From: Saccharofermentans sp. | GTDB lineage: Bacteria > Bacillota > Clostridia > Saccharofermentanales > Saccharofermentanaceae | Direction of reading: 5' to 3' | NCBI GenBank assembly: GCA_024403695.1 | Contig: JAKSRI010000008.1 | Span: 17,018-81,017 of the forward strand | DNA: 64,000 nucleotides | Part shown: in pieces, positions 1 through 7,754 of the stretch | How positions within the stretch are numbered: position 1 is the first letter of the stretch | Layout: each line of letters opens with the position of its first letter | Made by a program: the position numbers and the translations under genes | Notes under the pieces: generated by a model | Seen by the model: the letters and a program-made list of their open reading frames with translations, nothing else | What the model was told of the DNA's origin: nothing | Databases searched by the model: none

Positions 1-1489
1 CACAGAGCCACTGACCATAAATCTTACCCCAGAGTGCTTTACCCCAACCTGTATCAGAGATTGTGAAGTGGAGACCATTAGGGTCTACATTGTGCCAGTG
101 CTTAGCTGTTGTGATGTGGCCTAATGCGTACAAATGAGAGTGCAATGCCATCTTAGGATAGCCAGTTGTACCAGATGTGAAGAACATTACCATTGGATCG
201 TTACCACAGGAACAATCCTCTGGACGCTCGAATACATCGGAACACTCTTCGATTCCCTTATCGAAGTCGAGCCACTCACCGCGAGCACCATTAACCATCA
301 TGAACTTTGTAGGAGCATCCTCGCCGTTTGCTGCCATTGTTTTAGCAGCCTTCATTGCTTCCTCAGCTGTATCTCCGTCTGGTGTCATAACAACTGCGGA
401 TACACCAGCAGCCTTATAACGATAATCGAAATCATGCTCACGGAGGAGGCAAGTAGCAGGAATAGCAACAGCACCGAGCTTTTCAAGACCTACAATGGAG
501 AACCAGAACTGATAGTGTCTCTTAAGGATGAGCATAACCTTATCGCCCTTCTTGATGCCGAGGCTCTTGAAGTAGTTAGCAGCCTGGTTTGTTCTCTTGC
601 TCATTTCCTCAAAAGTAAATCTGTGGTCTGTAACGCCATCCTTGGCAACCCACATCATTGCTGTCTTATCTGGTGTCTTCTTAGCGATTTCATCAACTAC
701 ATCAAAACCAAAGTTGAACTTATCACATGCTTCCTTATGGAAACCTACCTTTGTAAGCTTACCTGTGGAATCAAACTCATCCCAGAAGAAGTGCTTGTAT
801 ACAGGGTCAACTACATTAGTAGCGAGATCTGTGTTTGTAACAGAATCTGTCTTGAGCTCTGTCTTAAGAGTCTCCTTACGTGTCTTGCCCTCTGTCCAAG
901 CTTCTGGATTAAAGATGATGGAGTAGAACTCACAGTCCTCGCCACCAACAGCACACTCATAGTGTGGTGTCATACTATCAAAGAATACGGAATCACCCTC
1001 ACGAAGGATTTCTGAGTTATCTCCGAGGAGAACCTTAAGAGTACCCTTTGTAATAATGAACATTTCCTGACCAGCGTGAGAATGCATCTCATATGGTGGG
1101 TTAAGAGCGTCATCAGAGTAAGGGATTACTACGTGGAATGGCTCGAAGAACTTGTTTCTGAATCTAGAACCAAGACGTTCGAACTTAAATCCGTCACGAC
1201 GTGCAATGGAACGACCCTCACCCTTTCTTGTTACTGTGTACTCTGTAAGTGAAGCAGAAGAACCTTCCATAAGTTCCTGCATATCAATCTCTGAGATAGC
1301 TGCTACCTTAGAGAGGAAGCTATAGTTGAAGTCCTTCTCGCCGTTCTCATAAGTAACGTACTCAGCTTCACCCATGCCAAGCTTCTCAGCCATTTCAGCT
1401 GTTGTGAGTTCCATGTCGAGACGAAGTCCCTTAACACGGTCTGCGATTTCCATGATCTTCTCGCTCATGTTTACATCTAATTCTGACAT
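1..1489 (-). CDS. HTH-cupin-AMP-forming acyl-CoA synthetase fusion (3' end outside window)
   Basis: The start ATG is at 1489 with aaaggag ten bases upstream; 496 codons are visible and the frame stays open to the edge. Residues about 10-70 resemble an XRE helix-turn-helix (LTTAEMAEKLGMGEAEY). Residues about 130-185 form a cupin barrel (MHSHAGQEMFIITKG and a second half around LREGDSVFFDSMTPH). From about residue 245 an AMP-binding adenylation domain follows, with the A3 loop FFTSGTTGYPKMALHSH near residue 433. The family makes acyl-CoA from a carboxylate, ATP and CoA through an acyl-adenylate. The HTH-cupin part is normally found in small transcription regulators, so here a DNA- or ligand-binding module is attached to a metabolic enzyme. 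The acid substrate cannot be read from sequence. The T-box leader upstream suggests a link to amino-acid supply. The fold assignment is firm; the role is inferred. Confidence 0.88.
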   Translation of the reverse strand, partial: MSELDVNMSEKIMEIADRVKGLRLDMELTTAEMAEKLGMGEAEYVTYENGEKDFNYSFLSKVAAISEIDMQELMEGSSASLTEYTVTRKGEGRSIARRDGFKFERLGSRFRNKFFEPFHVVIPYSDDALNPPYEMHSHAGQEMFIITKGTLKVLLGDNSEILREGDSVFFDSMTPHYECAVGGEDCEFYSIIFNPEAWTEGKTRKETLKTELKTDSVTNTDLATNVVDPVYKHFFWDEFDSTGKLTKVGFHKEACDKFNFGFDVVDEIAKKTPDKTAMMWVAKDGVTDHRFTFEEMSKRTNQAANYFKSLGIKKGDKVMLILKRHYQFWFSIVGLEKLGAVAIPATCLLREHDFDYRYKAAGVSAVVMTPDGDTAEEAMKAAKTMAANGEDAPTKFMMVNGARGEWLDFDKGIEECSDVFERPEDCSCGNDPMVMFFTSGTTGYPKMALHSHLYALGHITTAKHWHNVDPNGLHFTISDTGWGKALWGKIYGQWLC

Positions 1490-1574
1490 TTTTGTACTCC
1501 TTTGTGTTAATTCTCTTTGCCCATAGGTGTCAGCCTTGTGGCGGTTGATTCTGCCTGCCAGGTAAATGGAATTA

Positions 1575-1888
1575 GGGCAATAAAAAAGCCCCAAGCCTTC
1601 TTTCCTTCGAAGCAACTTGAGACGAATAAAATCCGCGGTACCACTCAACTTGTGTTAAAAAACACCACCTTATGGGTTCTGACAAACCCCTTGCCTTAAC
1701 GCGGCTGCCTTCGGGAACAGTCTACTAAGGTTATCCTCTGGATGAGGGACCCGTTCGGTGATCCTGCTCGGAAGTGATAAGTCTATGAGTAATAACATGG
1801 TATCGGTTCTCAGCTAACCCGATTCTCTGTAGCCAGTAAATACTCGACCGTCTTCGTCATAGCATTTCGTGTCTATATAAATAAACAT
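1575..1888 (-). promoter_or_regulatory. T-box riboswitch leader, possibly isoleucine-specific
   Basis: Read on the minus strand, the leader contains the T-box antiterminator signature GAGTGGTACCGCGG (plus positions 1632-1645), an F-box-like CCGCGTTAA, a stem I distal loop (GGTTAGCTGAGAACC) and a CAGAGA bulge. It ends in an intrinsic terminator. T-boxes bind uncharged tRNA and allow readthrough when one amino acid is scarce. Folding stem I by eye places GAAG/CTTC as the basal helix and GAGTA/TACTC above it. The loop between them reads TTATCA on its 3' side, so AUC (Ile) followed by A is the best specifier candidate; UUA (Leu) and UAU (Tyr) are not excluded. The T-box call is strong; the amino acid is tentative. 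Confidence 0.9.
1582..1620 (-). terminator. T-box intrinsic terminator
   Basis: On the minus strand CAAG..GCTTC pairs with GAAGGC..TTG and is followed by TTTTTT. It directly follows the antiterminator sequence and competes with it, as expected for transcriptional T-box control. Confidence 0.75.
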
Positions 1889-1893
1889 TATAG

Positions 1894-1922
1894 AGAATAA
1901 TCTGTGCAATCTCGTTTGTCAA
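1894..1922 (-). promoter_or_regulatory. Sigma-A promoter of the T-box transcript
   Basis: On the minus strand TTGACA (plus 1917-1922) is separated by exactly 17 bases from TATTCT (plus 1894-1899), placing the transcription start near 1887, just before stem I. Confidence 0.7.
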
Positions 1923-2057
1923 CACCTATATTTGCTAAGTTTTATTAATATTTTATTTACACGGAATAAAAGGAATGTACATTTGAGACTAATAAAATGT
2001 AACTATTAATATTAGGTCTGTTAGCAGACAAAATCTGTACGTAAGAGAGGGAGTATT

Positions 2058-3530
2058 ATGTACGAGAAATATTTAGTAACAGGTGCACTTTATCCGGTAG
2101 GTAACCTTGTGGTTAAGATGCTTTTGGAAGAGGGTAAAAAGGTAAAGGTTCTGGTACCACCTGAGGCAGATCTTTCCATTCTCGACGGATTAGATGTTGA
2201 GATTTCTGAGGGTCAGATATTCGAGAAGGATTCTATGAAGGATTTCTTTAAGGTTGACGATCCAAGACATTCAGCTGTTATTCATACAGAAGAGATTGTA
2301 AGTATTTCCGCAGAGACGAATATTAATATGAGACGTATTAATGTTACTGGTACAAATAATGTAATTGATCAGTGCGTTAAGACAAAGATCGGAAGAGTTG
2401 TTTGTCTCGGTTCTGCATATGCCATTAATCCTAAGTCAGCTCGTGAGAATTCTGTAATGAGTTTTGATAGAACAAAGGTTGAAGGTGATTATGCGAAGAC
2501 AAAGGCAGAGGCTGCTTCTTATGTAATGGAGAAGGTTTCCCTTAACAAGCTTAATGCATCACTTCTCTTGCCAACATTTATTATTGGTCCTGGTTTTGGT
2601 GATGACTATGACATGAACAGAATCCTTAAAAGTTATCTCGAGAAGGGTTTGTCTCCTGTTAAGGGTGGACATGCTTTCGTAGACGTTCGTGATGTTGTCC
2701 TTGCATTACTTGGTATTACTGAGGATGGACAGGCTGGTGCAAGTTATGTTCTTAATGGCGAGCACAAGAAATCAGAGGATTTCTTTGCAGACGTTAGTAA
2801 GGCTAATGGTTCTAGTGATCCTGTTAAGACTATGCCAAAGTGGATGATGGGTAAGACACTTGGAAAGTTTGTTGACACTTACTACAGAATTTCCAAGAAG
2901 GAGAACCCAAAGGAAGTATATGCCTTGTTCATGAATGCTCCTGATCACAACTATGACACTACAGCTGATAAGATGTTGCCATCCGGTGAACTTAGAAGCG
3001 TATTTGATTCTATCAATGATGTAATTCACAAGGTTGAGGTTGATGTTTCTGAACTCGTACCAAAGGCTGAGCCTGCTGAGGAAGAGGCAGAGACCGAAGC
3101 TGATGAGACAGCTGAAGTTGTTGAAGCAGTAGAAGAGAAGGCTGAGCCAGAAGAGAAGGAAGAAAAGGACGATAGACTCCTTCCTAAACTCAATATTCCA
3201 AGTGTTCTTGGTACACTTAATGCCATGTCACAGAAGAAGGAAGAAGAGAAGGTAGAGGAGAAAGCTAAAGCTGAAGAAGCTCCAGCAGAGGCTGAACCTG
3301 AGGTTGAGGCTGAACCTGAGGTTGAGGCTGAGCCTGAGGAAGAAGCAGAACCAGAGACAGAGGAAACAGTAGAAGCTGATGAACCTGCAGAGGAAGTGGC
3401 TGAGGCAGAAGAAGCAGAAGAGGTTGCTACAGAGGCACCTGCTGAGGATGCAGTTGTTCCAATCTGGGAGAGAATGAAGAGCGATGCTCCACTCGATGAT
3501 TTGGACGACCTTGATGATCTCAATTCATAA
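2058..3530 (+). CDS. NAD(P)-dependent epimerase/reductase-like SDR with long acidic repeat tail
   Basis: 490 aa; ATG preceded by gagaggg. Residues 1-330 are an extended short-chain dehydrogenase: a Rossmann glycine region (VTGALYPVG) and a YAKTK element matching the catalytic YxxxK near residue 150. Residues about 340-470 are low-complexity Glu/Ala/Pro sequence with an 18-bp tandem repeat in the DNA. The extreme C-terminus is a distinct acidic peptide rich in DDLDDL, following a WERMK motif. The fold is close to dihydroflavonol reductase or NAD-dependent epimerases, but the substrate is unknown. The tail is much longer than usual for this family and should be disordered. It may be a protein-interaction or tethering region. 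The gene stands alone, divergent from the T-box gene and closed by a terminator. Confidence 0.8.
   Translation: MYEKYLVTGALYPVGNLVVKMLLEEGKKVKVLVPPEADLSILDGLDVEISEGQIFEKDSMKDFFKVDDPRHSAVIHTEEIVSISAETNINMRRINVTGTNNVIDQCVKTKIGRVVCLGSAYAINPKSARENSVMSFDRTKVEGDYAKTKAEAASYVMEKVSLNKLNASLLLPTFIIGPGFGDDYDMNRILKSYLEKGLSPVKGGHAFVDVRDVVLALLGITEDGQAGASYVLNGEHKKSEDFFADVSKANGSSDPVKTMPKWMMGKTLGKFVDTYYRISKKENPKEVYALFMNAPDHNYDTTADKMLPSGELRSVFDSINDVIHKVEVDVSELVPKAEPAEEEAETEADETAEVVEAVEEKAEPEEKEEKDDRLLPKLNIPSVLGTLNAMSQKKEEEKVEEKAKAEEAPAEAEPEVEAEPEVEAEPEEEAEPETEETVEADEPAEEVAEAEEAEEVATEAPAEDAVVPIWERMKSDAPLDDLDDLDDLNS
3291..3344 (+). repeat. Three 18-bp tandem repeats inside the acidic tail
   Basis: The unit gctgaacctgaggttgag occurs twice exactly and a third time with changes, coding the hexapeptide AEPEVE. 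It lies inside the SDR gene and keeps frame, so copy-number changes would lengthen or shorten the tail without frameshift. Confidence 0.9.
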
Positions 3531-3555
3531 TTGATTGATTAATTTAGTAACATTT

Positions 3556-3592
3556 GGACCGTCTCCATTTCGGAGGCGGTCTTTTTGTTTTT
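3556..3592 (+). terminator. Intrinsic terminator after the SDR gene
   Basis: A 9-bp stem (ACCGTCTCC paired with GGAGGCGGT at 3558-3580) with a short loop is followed by CTTTTTGTTTTT. Confidence 0.93.
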
Positions 3593-3624
3593 GGCAGAGT
3601 TTGGACATCACACCGACATTTTTG

Positions 3625-3640
3625 TGTTATTATGCTCACA
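3625..3640 (+). promoter_or_regulatory. Extended -10 abutting the maf start codon
   Basis: TGTTATTAT (TG plus TATTAT, 3625-3633) is followed by six bases and then the maf ATG. No Shine-Dalgarno sequence lies in the preceding 25 bases. Transcription would start at or beside the A of the start codon, giving a leaderless mRNA. Confidence 0.5.
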
Positions 3641-4230
3641 TGAAAAAGATAGTTTTAGCTAGTGCGTCACCTAGACGCAAGGAATTAATGTCGCTTATCA
3701 CATCAGATTATGTTGTGATTACTGCCGATGTGGATGAGCGTGCAATTGAGGATGGCCTTAAGGGGGAGCACCCGCTTGTAGTGGCCAAGGAGTTAGCACG
3801 CGCGAAAGCAAAGGCCGTGTACGAGACTTTGGGTAGTCAGCGTCAGGCAGAGGTGGCTGTAATTGGTGCAGATACGTCTGTAATTATTGACGATAAAATT
3901 CTGGGCAAACCATCATCCAAGGACGATGCCCGTGAGATGCTGACATCCCTTTCGGGCCGCACACATAGTGTTGTTACAGGAGTGGCGGTAATTACATCTG
4001 AGGGTGAAAATGTTTTTGCAGAGGAAAGCATAGTTGAGTTCTCACCTCTTGATGATTACCAGAAGAATCTAATCGAGAAATATATCAATACAAATGAGCC
4101 TTATGACAAAGCGGGTGCATACGGAATTCAGGAGGGTGGAGCCCTTCTAGTCAAGTCGGTATCTGGTGATTATTTTAATGTCGTTGGATTACCTGTAATG
4201 AGGCTTAGCAGGGAACTCAGTTGTCTATAA
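3640..4230 (+). CDS. maf: Maf-family nucleotide pyrophosphatase
   Basis: 196 aa from the ATG at 3640. An upstream in-frame extension to 3535 would run through the terminator tail and lacks family similarity, so it was not used. The N-terminus has the Maf signature SASPRRKELM, followed by the conserved ADVDE, GADTSV and GRTHSVVTG blocks. Maf proteins hydrolyse modified or canonical nucleoside triphosphates to monophosphates and have been linked to septum control. The last 14 bases overlap, on the opposite strand, the end of the GGDEF-EAL gene. The start has no Shine-Dalgarno site. Confidence 0.93.
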   Translation: MKKIVLASASPRRKELMSLITSDYVVITADVDERAIEDGLKGEHPLVVAKELARAKAKAVYETLGSQRQAEVAVIGADTSVIIDDKILGKPSSKDDAREMLTSLSGRTHSVVTGVAVITSEGENVFAEESIVEFSPLDDYQKNLIEKYINTNEPYDKAGAYGIQEGGALLVKSVSGDYFNVVGLPVMRLSRELSCL

Positions 4231-6064
4231 AGAATCTGCATGCATATTCCAGTGCATCTCTGGCATTAAGAGGCATGCACAAATGCTTTCCCTGGAAGTA
4301 AGCACATCCGAAGTCAACAAGTGTGTTGAACTGCTCTGATGAGCCAACACCTGTAGCTGCAACTGCGATATCAATATCATTAAGAAGTTCAATAATTGAC
4401 TTGGTTAGGATGTGTTGTGCGCTTCCTTCTGACATATCCTCAGTAAAGTGACCATCGAGCTTAACCAGTGAGATAGGAAGCAATGGAATGTTATTGAGGG
4501 AAGAATATCCGCGTCCGAAGTTATCAAGTGCCATCTTAAGACCCATGGAATCGAATTTCTCGAGAACAGGTCTAATGTTGTGAGTAACAGAAGTGAGACC
4601 TTCCTCAGGGATATCTATGATAATGTTTTTGATGTTGCATCCAGATTCTTCAATTGCAGCAGATAAGTCCTGAACAATAGAAGCACTTCTAATCTGAGTG
4701 ATAGAGAGGTTAATTGTCATAGTGAGATTAGGCTCAATGGCATTAATTTCTACAAGTTTTTTAAGTGCGCTACGCATCGAGATACGACCAATCTCATAGA
4801 TATCGCCAGTTTTCTCAGCGTAATACAAGAAAGCTCTTGTGTTAACTACGCCATATGTAGGGCTGTTCCATCTAGCAAATGCCTCAAAACCTGTTAATTT
4901 TTTCTTGTTATCAAAACGTGGCTGATACACCATGTAAATCTCGTCATTAGCTATAGCATCGCTAAAAATCTTTTTTAATTCCTTAATTGACAAATCCTTA
5001 AAATCTGACAGAGATGCCTTACGAAGATGCTCTGGAAGGATCTCGTGGTCAGGTGTGAACTTAACATATGCAGGATTACGCATGCGTGACTCAGCCAGGT
5101 GAACTAATTCGCCAGGGAATCTGCCATCTCTAGGATACTGAACTATTCCACAAAGGAAGTTGGAGTGCGGATAGTCGGCAATAGCATTTTTAATTACATC
5201 AACATAGTTATTAGCTTCGTCATCATTGCTGAATCTTGCAGTAATAACTGCAAACTCATTACGTGATACTCGGCCTACAAGATCACTTGGATGTGTTGCC
5301 TCTCTTAATTTATGAGCCATAGCCTGAATAGAGAGGTCTACGATTCTGTGACCCAACTTGTGAGAGAAACGAACCTGATCAGTAACTGTTACATAGTAAA
5401 CGTAAATAGGGTTATGTTCACTAAGGAACTTATCAGAATTCTGGTCTTCTTTAATGGACTTATCGATAAGGTGATCGAGATGGTCAATAATCATGTCTCT
5501 ATTAGGCAGAGTTGTCATAGTATCGATTGGTTTGGATACAGACATCTCGTAAACCTCAGCGACATTCTGCTGATCCTTGACGTTGTCGTGACGGATAATA
5601 AGGCTTGTTCTCTGAACTGTATCTTCGATAAGCGCGTGAGTCTCGCTGTTAATTCGTCTGTTTTGCTCGCGCTCGAGTCTCTGACGAAGCGCGTCCATGT
5701 TGTTTGCAATACGTCTGAAGAAGAGTTGGAACATAAGAATGATTGCCAGGGACATTAGGGCGATGGTAATCATATATAGTCTTGTAGTTTGCTCGGATAG
5801 TATATAGCGATAAACGTAAATAATAATTTGAACGATAGTGAGGAAAAGTGAGATAACAAATCCTGGTGTTCCCAAAGCCAAATTAAAAACAATTGAAATA
5901 ACAACAAGGAATATAGAAATAAAAATTTGCAGGGAACCCTGATAAATAATGCTCTGCGCAGCAAGACCACTGACAAAAAGCAATGTCAGCAGGACTGTTG
6001 AGGCAATGAAGCTATTACGCTTCTTGAAAAACAAATTTATCTCATCATAATTCATAAGACTCAT
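4217..6064 (-). CDS. Membrane GGDEF-EAL protein with degenerate active sites
   Basis: 615 aa. Four N-terminal membrane segments (about residues 17-115), a short coiled linker, a GGDEF-type domain (about 175-335) and an EAL-type domain (about 360-612). The GGDEF signature is replaced by SRNEF (267-271), so cyclase activity is unlikely. In the EAL domain the first motif is EAF (394-396) and Lys535 is kept. The DDFG motif is DNFG (514-517), and the AEGVE catalytic Glu position is Thr571 (ATGVG). Known EAL phosphodiesterases need these acidic metal ligands, so I infer a c-di-GMP-binding or protein-binding regulator rather than an enzyme. ATG 6064 or ATG 6055 could be the start; neither has a clear Shine-Dalgarno site. 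Confidence 0.9.
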   Translation of the reverse strand: MSLMNYDEINLFFKKRNSFIASTVLLTLLFVSGLAAQSIIYQGSLQIFISIFLVVISIVFNLALGTPGFVISLFLTIVQIIIYVYRYILSEQTTRLYMITIALMSLAIILMFQLFFRRIANNMDALRQRLEREQNRRINSETHALIEDTVQRTSLIIRHDNVKDQQNVAEVYEMSVSKPIDTMTTLPNRDMIIDHLDHLIDKSIKEDQNSDKFLSEHNPIYVYYVTVTDQVRFSHKLGHRIVDLSIQAMAHKLREATHPSDLVGRVSRNEFAVITARFSNDDEANNYVDVIKNAIADYPHSNFLCGIVQYPRDGRFPGELVHLAESRMRNPAYVKFTPDHEILPEHLRKASLSDFKDLSIKELKKIFSDAIANDEIYMVYQPRFDNKKKLTGFEAFARWNSPTYGVVNTRAFLYYAEKTGDIYEIGRISMRSALKKLVEINAIEPNLTMTINLSITQIRSASIVQDLSAAIEESGCNIKNIIIDIPEEGLTSVTHNIRPVLEKFDSMGLKMALDNFGRGYSSLNNIPLLPISLVKLDGHFTEDMSEGSAQHILTKSIIELLNDIDIAVAATGVGSSEQFNTLVDFGCAYFQGKHLCMPLNARDALEYACRFFIDN

Positions 6065-6126
6065 TATCTAATACAAATATGACAAACGCGTGAAGAAAAA
6101 GTAATTTTTTATTTATAAGTCGAGCG

Positions 6127-6804
6127 CTAGTTGTTCCAAACTCTAATGCTGTAATCGCAGTTATTGGCCATGATTTCCCAATTCTCTTCAGTACCAACAC
6201 CAACGATATCAAACACCGCGCAGACTTTAAAATTACCGGTCTGTGCCCCGATGACAGCGAGAGGAACATCCTCATAAACCAGTGTTTTTTCTGGATCGGA
6301 ACTAATGGCTGCAGCTGTTTTTAAATAAATGTCAGGCTGTCTTTTGTCAGGGCAACCCTTTATGTCATCAAGCGTGAGAATGGCGCGAAACAAATCATAA
6401 ACTCCACATCTTTTAAGAACGGCCTCAGTGTTAGGCCTTGTGAGGGCTGTGGCACAACCGATTTTAAAACCTGCCTTGTGTGCGGCCATGAGATATTCAT
6501 AGGCACCTGGTTTAAGCTCCACAGTTTCTTTGTAACCGCGACCAACAAAGTCATTCCATTCCTTCATGATGGATTCAGGAGAATCTGGAAGATTGAATCT
6601 GTTCTTGGTGTAAAGTGCCGCGTCATCTATGGATACACTTTTAACATAGTCTGTGTAATCTGGTGTAACCTCAAAACCTCTTTTGGACAAAAAGGCTATG
6701 TCTGCCTGTGCCCAGAGATTCATAGAATCCAGCAGGGTTCCATCCAGGTCAAAAATCAGCCCATCGAATTTATTTTTCAGTTCGTCTAGATATGGATAAC
6801 TCAT
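6127..6804 (-). CDS. HAD-superfamily phosphatase (subfamily IA)
   Basis: 225 aa from ATG 6804. Motif I is FDLDGTLLDS with both Asp residues; motif II Thr lies in CATALTRPN; a Lys follows in DKRQPDIY; motif IV acidic residues are in VYEDVPLAV. An alpha-helical cap lies between motifs I and II. These are signatures of phosphoglycolate-phosphatase or beta-phosphoglucomutase-like enzymes; the substrate is not identifiable. The longer upstream frame to 6933 reads through a -10 box and the divergent promoter and is unlikely. The gene is divergent from the esterase and sits about 60 bp upstream of the GGDEF-EAL gene on the same strand. Confidence 0.87.
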   Translation of the reverse strand: MSYPYLDELKNKFDGLIFDLDGTLLDSMNLWAQADIAFLSKRGFEVTPDYTDYVKSVSIDDAALYTKNRFNLPDSPESIMKEWNDFVGRGYKETVELKPGAYEYLMAAHKAGFKIGCATALTRPNTEAVLKRCGVYDLFRAILTLDDIKGCPDKRQPDIYLKTAAAISSDPEKTLVYEDVPLAVIGAQTGNFKVCAVFDIVGVGTEENWEIMANNCDYSIRVWNN

Positions 6805-6819
6805 AATGGATTTATTATA
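6805..6819 (-). promoter_or_regulatory. TATAAT box nine bases before the HAD ATG
   Basis: A consensus TATAAT (plus 6814-6819, minus strand) ends nine bases before ATG 6804, with no Shine-Dalgarno in between. This suggests an mRNA with a leader of only 0-3 bases. Confidence 0.5.
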
Positions 6820-6841
6820 ACCCAAATGTAAAATAACTAAA

Positions 6842-6870
6842 TTGATTTTGGCTGTTCTGGTACATATAGT
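6842..6870 (+). promoter_or_regulatory. Promoter of the esterase-sulfatase pair
   Basis: TTGATT (6842-6847), 17-base spacer, TATAGT (6865-6870). It leaves a leader of about 26 bases that contains the gagaggg ribosome site. Confidence 0.6.
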
Positions 6871-6902
6871 TATATATAGTTTAAGTGACGAGAGGGCATA
6901 CC

Positions 6903-7754
6903 ATGGACTTATTTGCGAGACAGCGAGAAACATTTATTAAAAATTGTATAGAATTTGATACACCACGTTTGCAGAGTGAAGAATATCCATCTGAGGTAAA
7001 GGTGGATAGTGATATTAAGTATGGTAAGCATGTTCTTGATGTTTACTGGCCACAGAATGATAAAGCTAAGCCTGATAGTAAGGACGCTTTCTTTTTGATT
7101 CATGGTGGTGCTTTCGTATATGGTTCTAAGGAACTCGACAAGAGATTTGGTATGTATCTTGCCTTGGAGTCAGGACTTCCTGTTGTTAATGTAAATTACA
7201 CTCTCATGCCAGAGGGTGATCTCAAGACAATTCTTGATGAGCTTTTCCAGGCTGTGGATTATGTTGCAGACAATTATGGCTTCAACAGACTTCACTATAC
7301 AGGCGATTCTGCTGGCGGATATCTCGCCTTCATTATGAGCTGTCTCACAATGGATAAGAGTGCCAGAGAAGAGGCAGGTCTGCCTGGTGATATTAAGGTT
7401 ACAGTGGGTTCTGTTAACCCTGTATGCGGATGTTATAAGAATAGAAAGTTCGGATTCCCTGGATGGTATTTTGAGAAGGATAATAAGCTTCCAAAGTTCT
7501 GCTATAACCTGTTTGATCTTGTTAAGAGAACAGGTTCTCCAAACGCGGCTATCGTTACAGGTGATAAGGATTTCCTTCGTAAGGAAAATCAGAAGCTTAA
7601 AAACCTCTATGATGAGATGGGCATTAAAGCAGAATTTATTGATGCTGTTTCTAATGATGACGAGCAGGCATTCCATGTTTTCCCTATTGCTCAGCCAACT
7701 AAACCACAGGCCTTTGAGGCAGTAAGGATGTTTGCTAGAAATGCCATCGGTTAA
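6903..7754 (+). CDS. Alpha/beta-hydrolase, HSL-type esterase
   Basis: 283 aa from ATG 6903, with gagaggg seven bases upstream. The oxyanion motif HGGAF sits near residue 67 and the nucleophile motif GDSAGG near residue 136. A late Asp (TGDKDF) and a His (FHVFP) near the C-terminus can complete the triad. This is the hormone-sensitive-lipase or acetyl-esterase type (COG0657). There is no signal peptide, so it should act in the cytoplasm on small acyl esters. The 3' end overlaps the sulfatase start by 14 bp, implying translational coupling. Confidence 0.87.
   Translation: MDLFARQRETFIKNCIEFDTPRLQSEEYPSEVKVDSDIKYGKHVLDVYWPQNDKAKPDSKDAFFLIHGGAFVYGSKELDKRFGMYLALESGLPVVNVNYTLMPEGDLKTILDELFQAVDYVADNYGFNRLHYTGDSAGGYLAFIMSCLTMDKSAREEAGLPGDIKVTVGSVNPVCGCYKNRKFGFPGWYFEKDNKLPKFCYNLFDLVKRTGSPNAAIVTGDKDFLRKENQKLKNLYDEMGIKAEFIDAVSNDDEQAFHVFPIAQPTKPQAFEAVRMFARNAIG

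Noticed and set aside
134..1015. A 293-codon plus-strand frame opposite the acyl-CoA synthetase
   Set aside because: It is antisense to a clear conserved protein, has no ribosome site and its sequence is Cys/Leu-rich nonsense typical of a mirror frame.
3026..3523. A Ser/Ala-rich minus-strand frame of 165 codons
   Set aside because: It is the mirror of the Glu/Ala repeat tail of the SDR gene; the composition follows from the repeated GAG/GCT codons.
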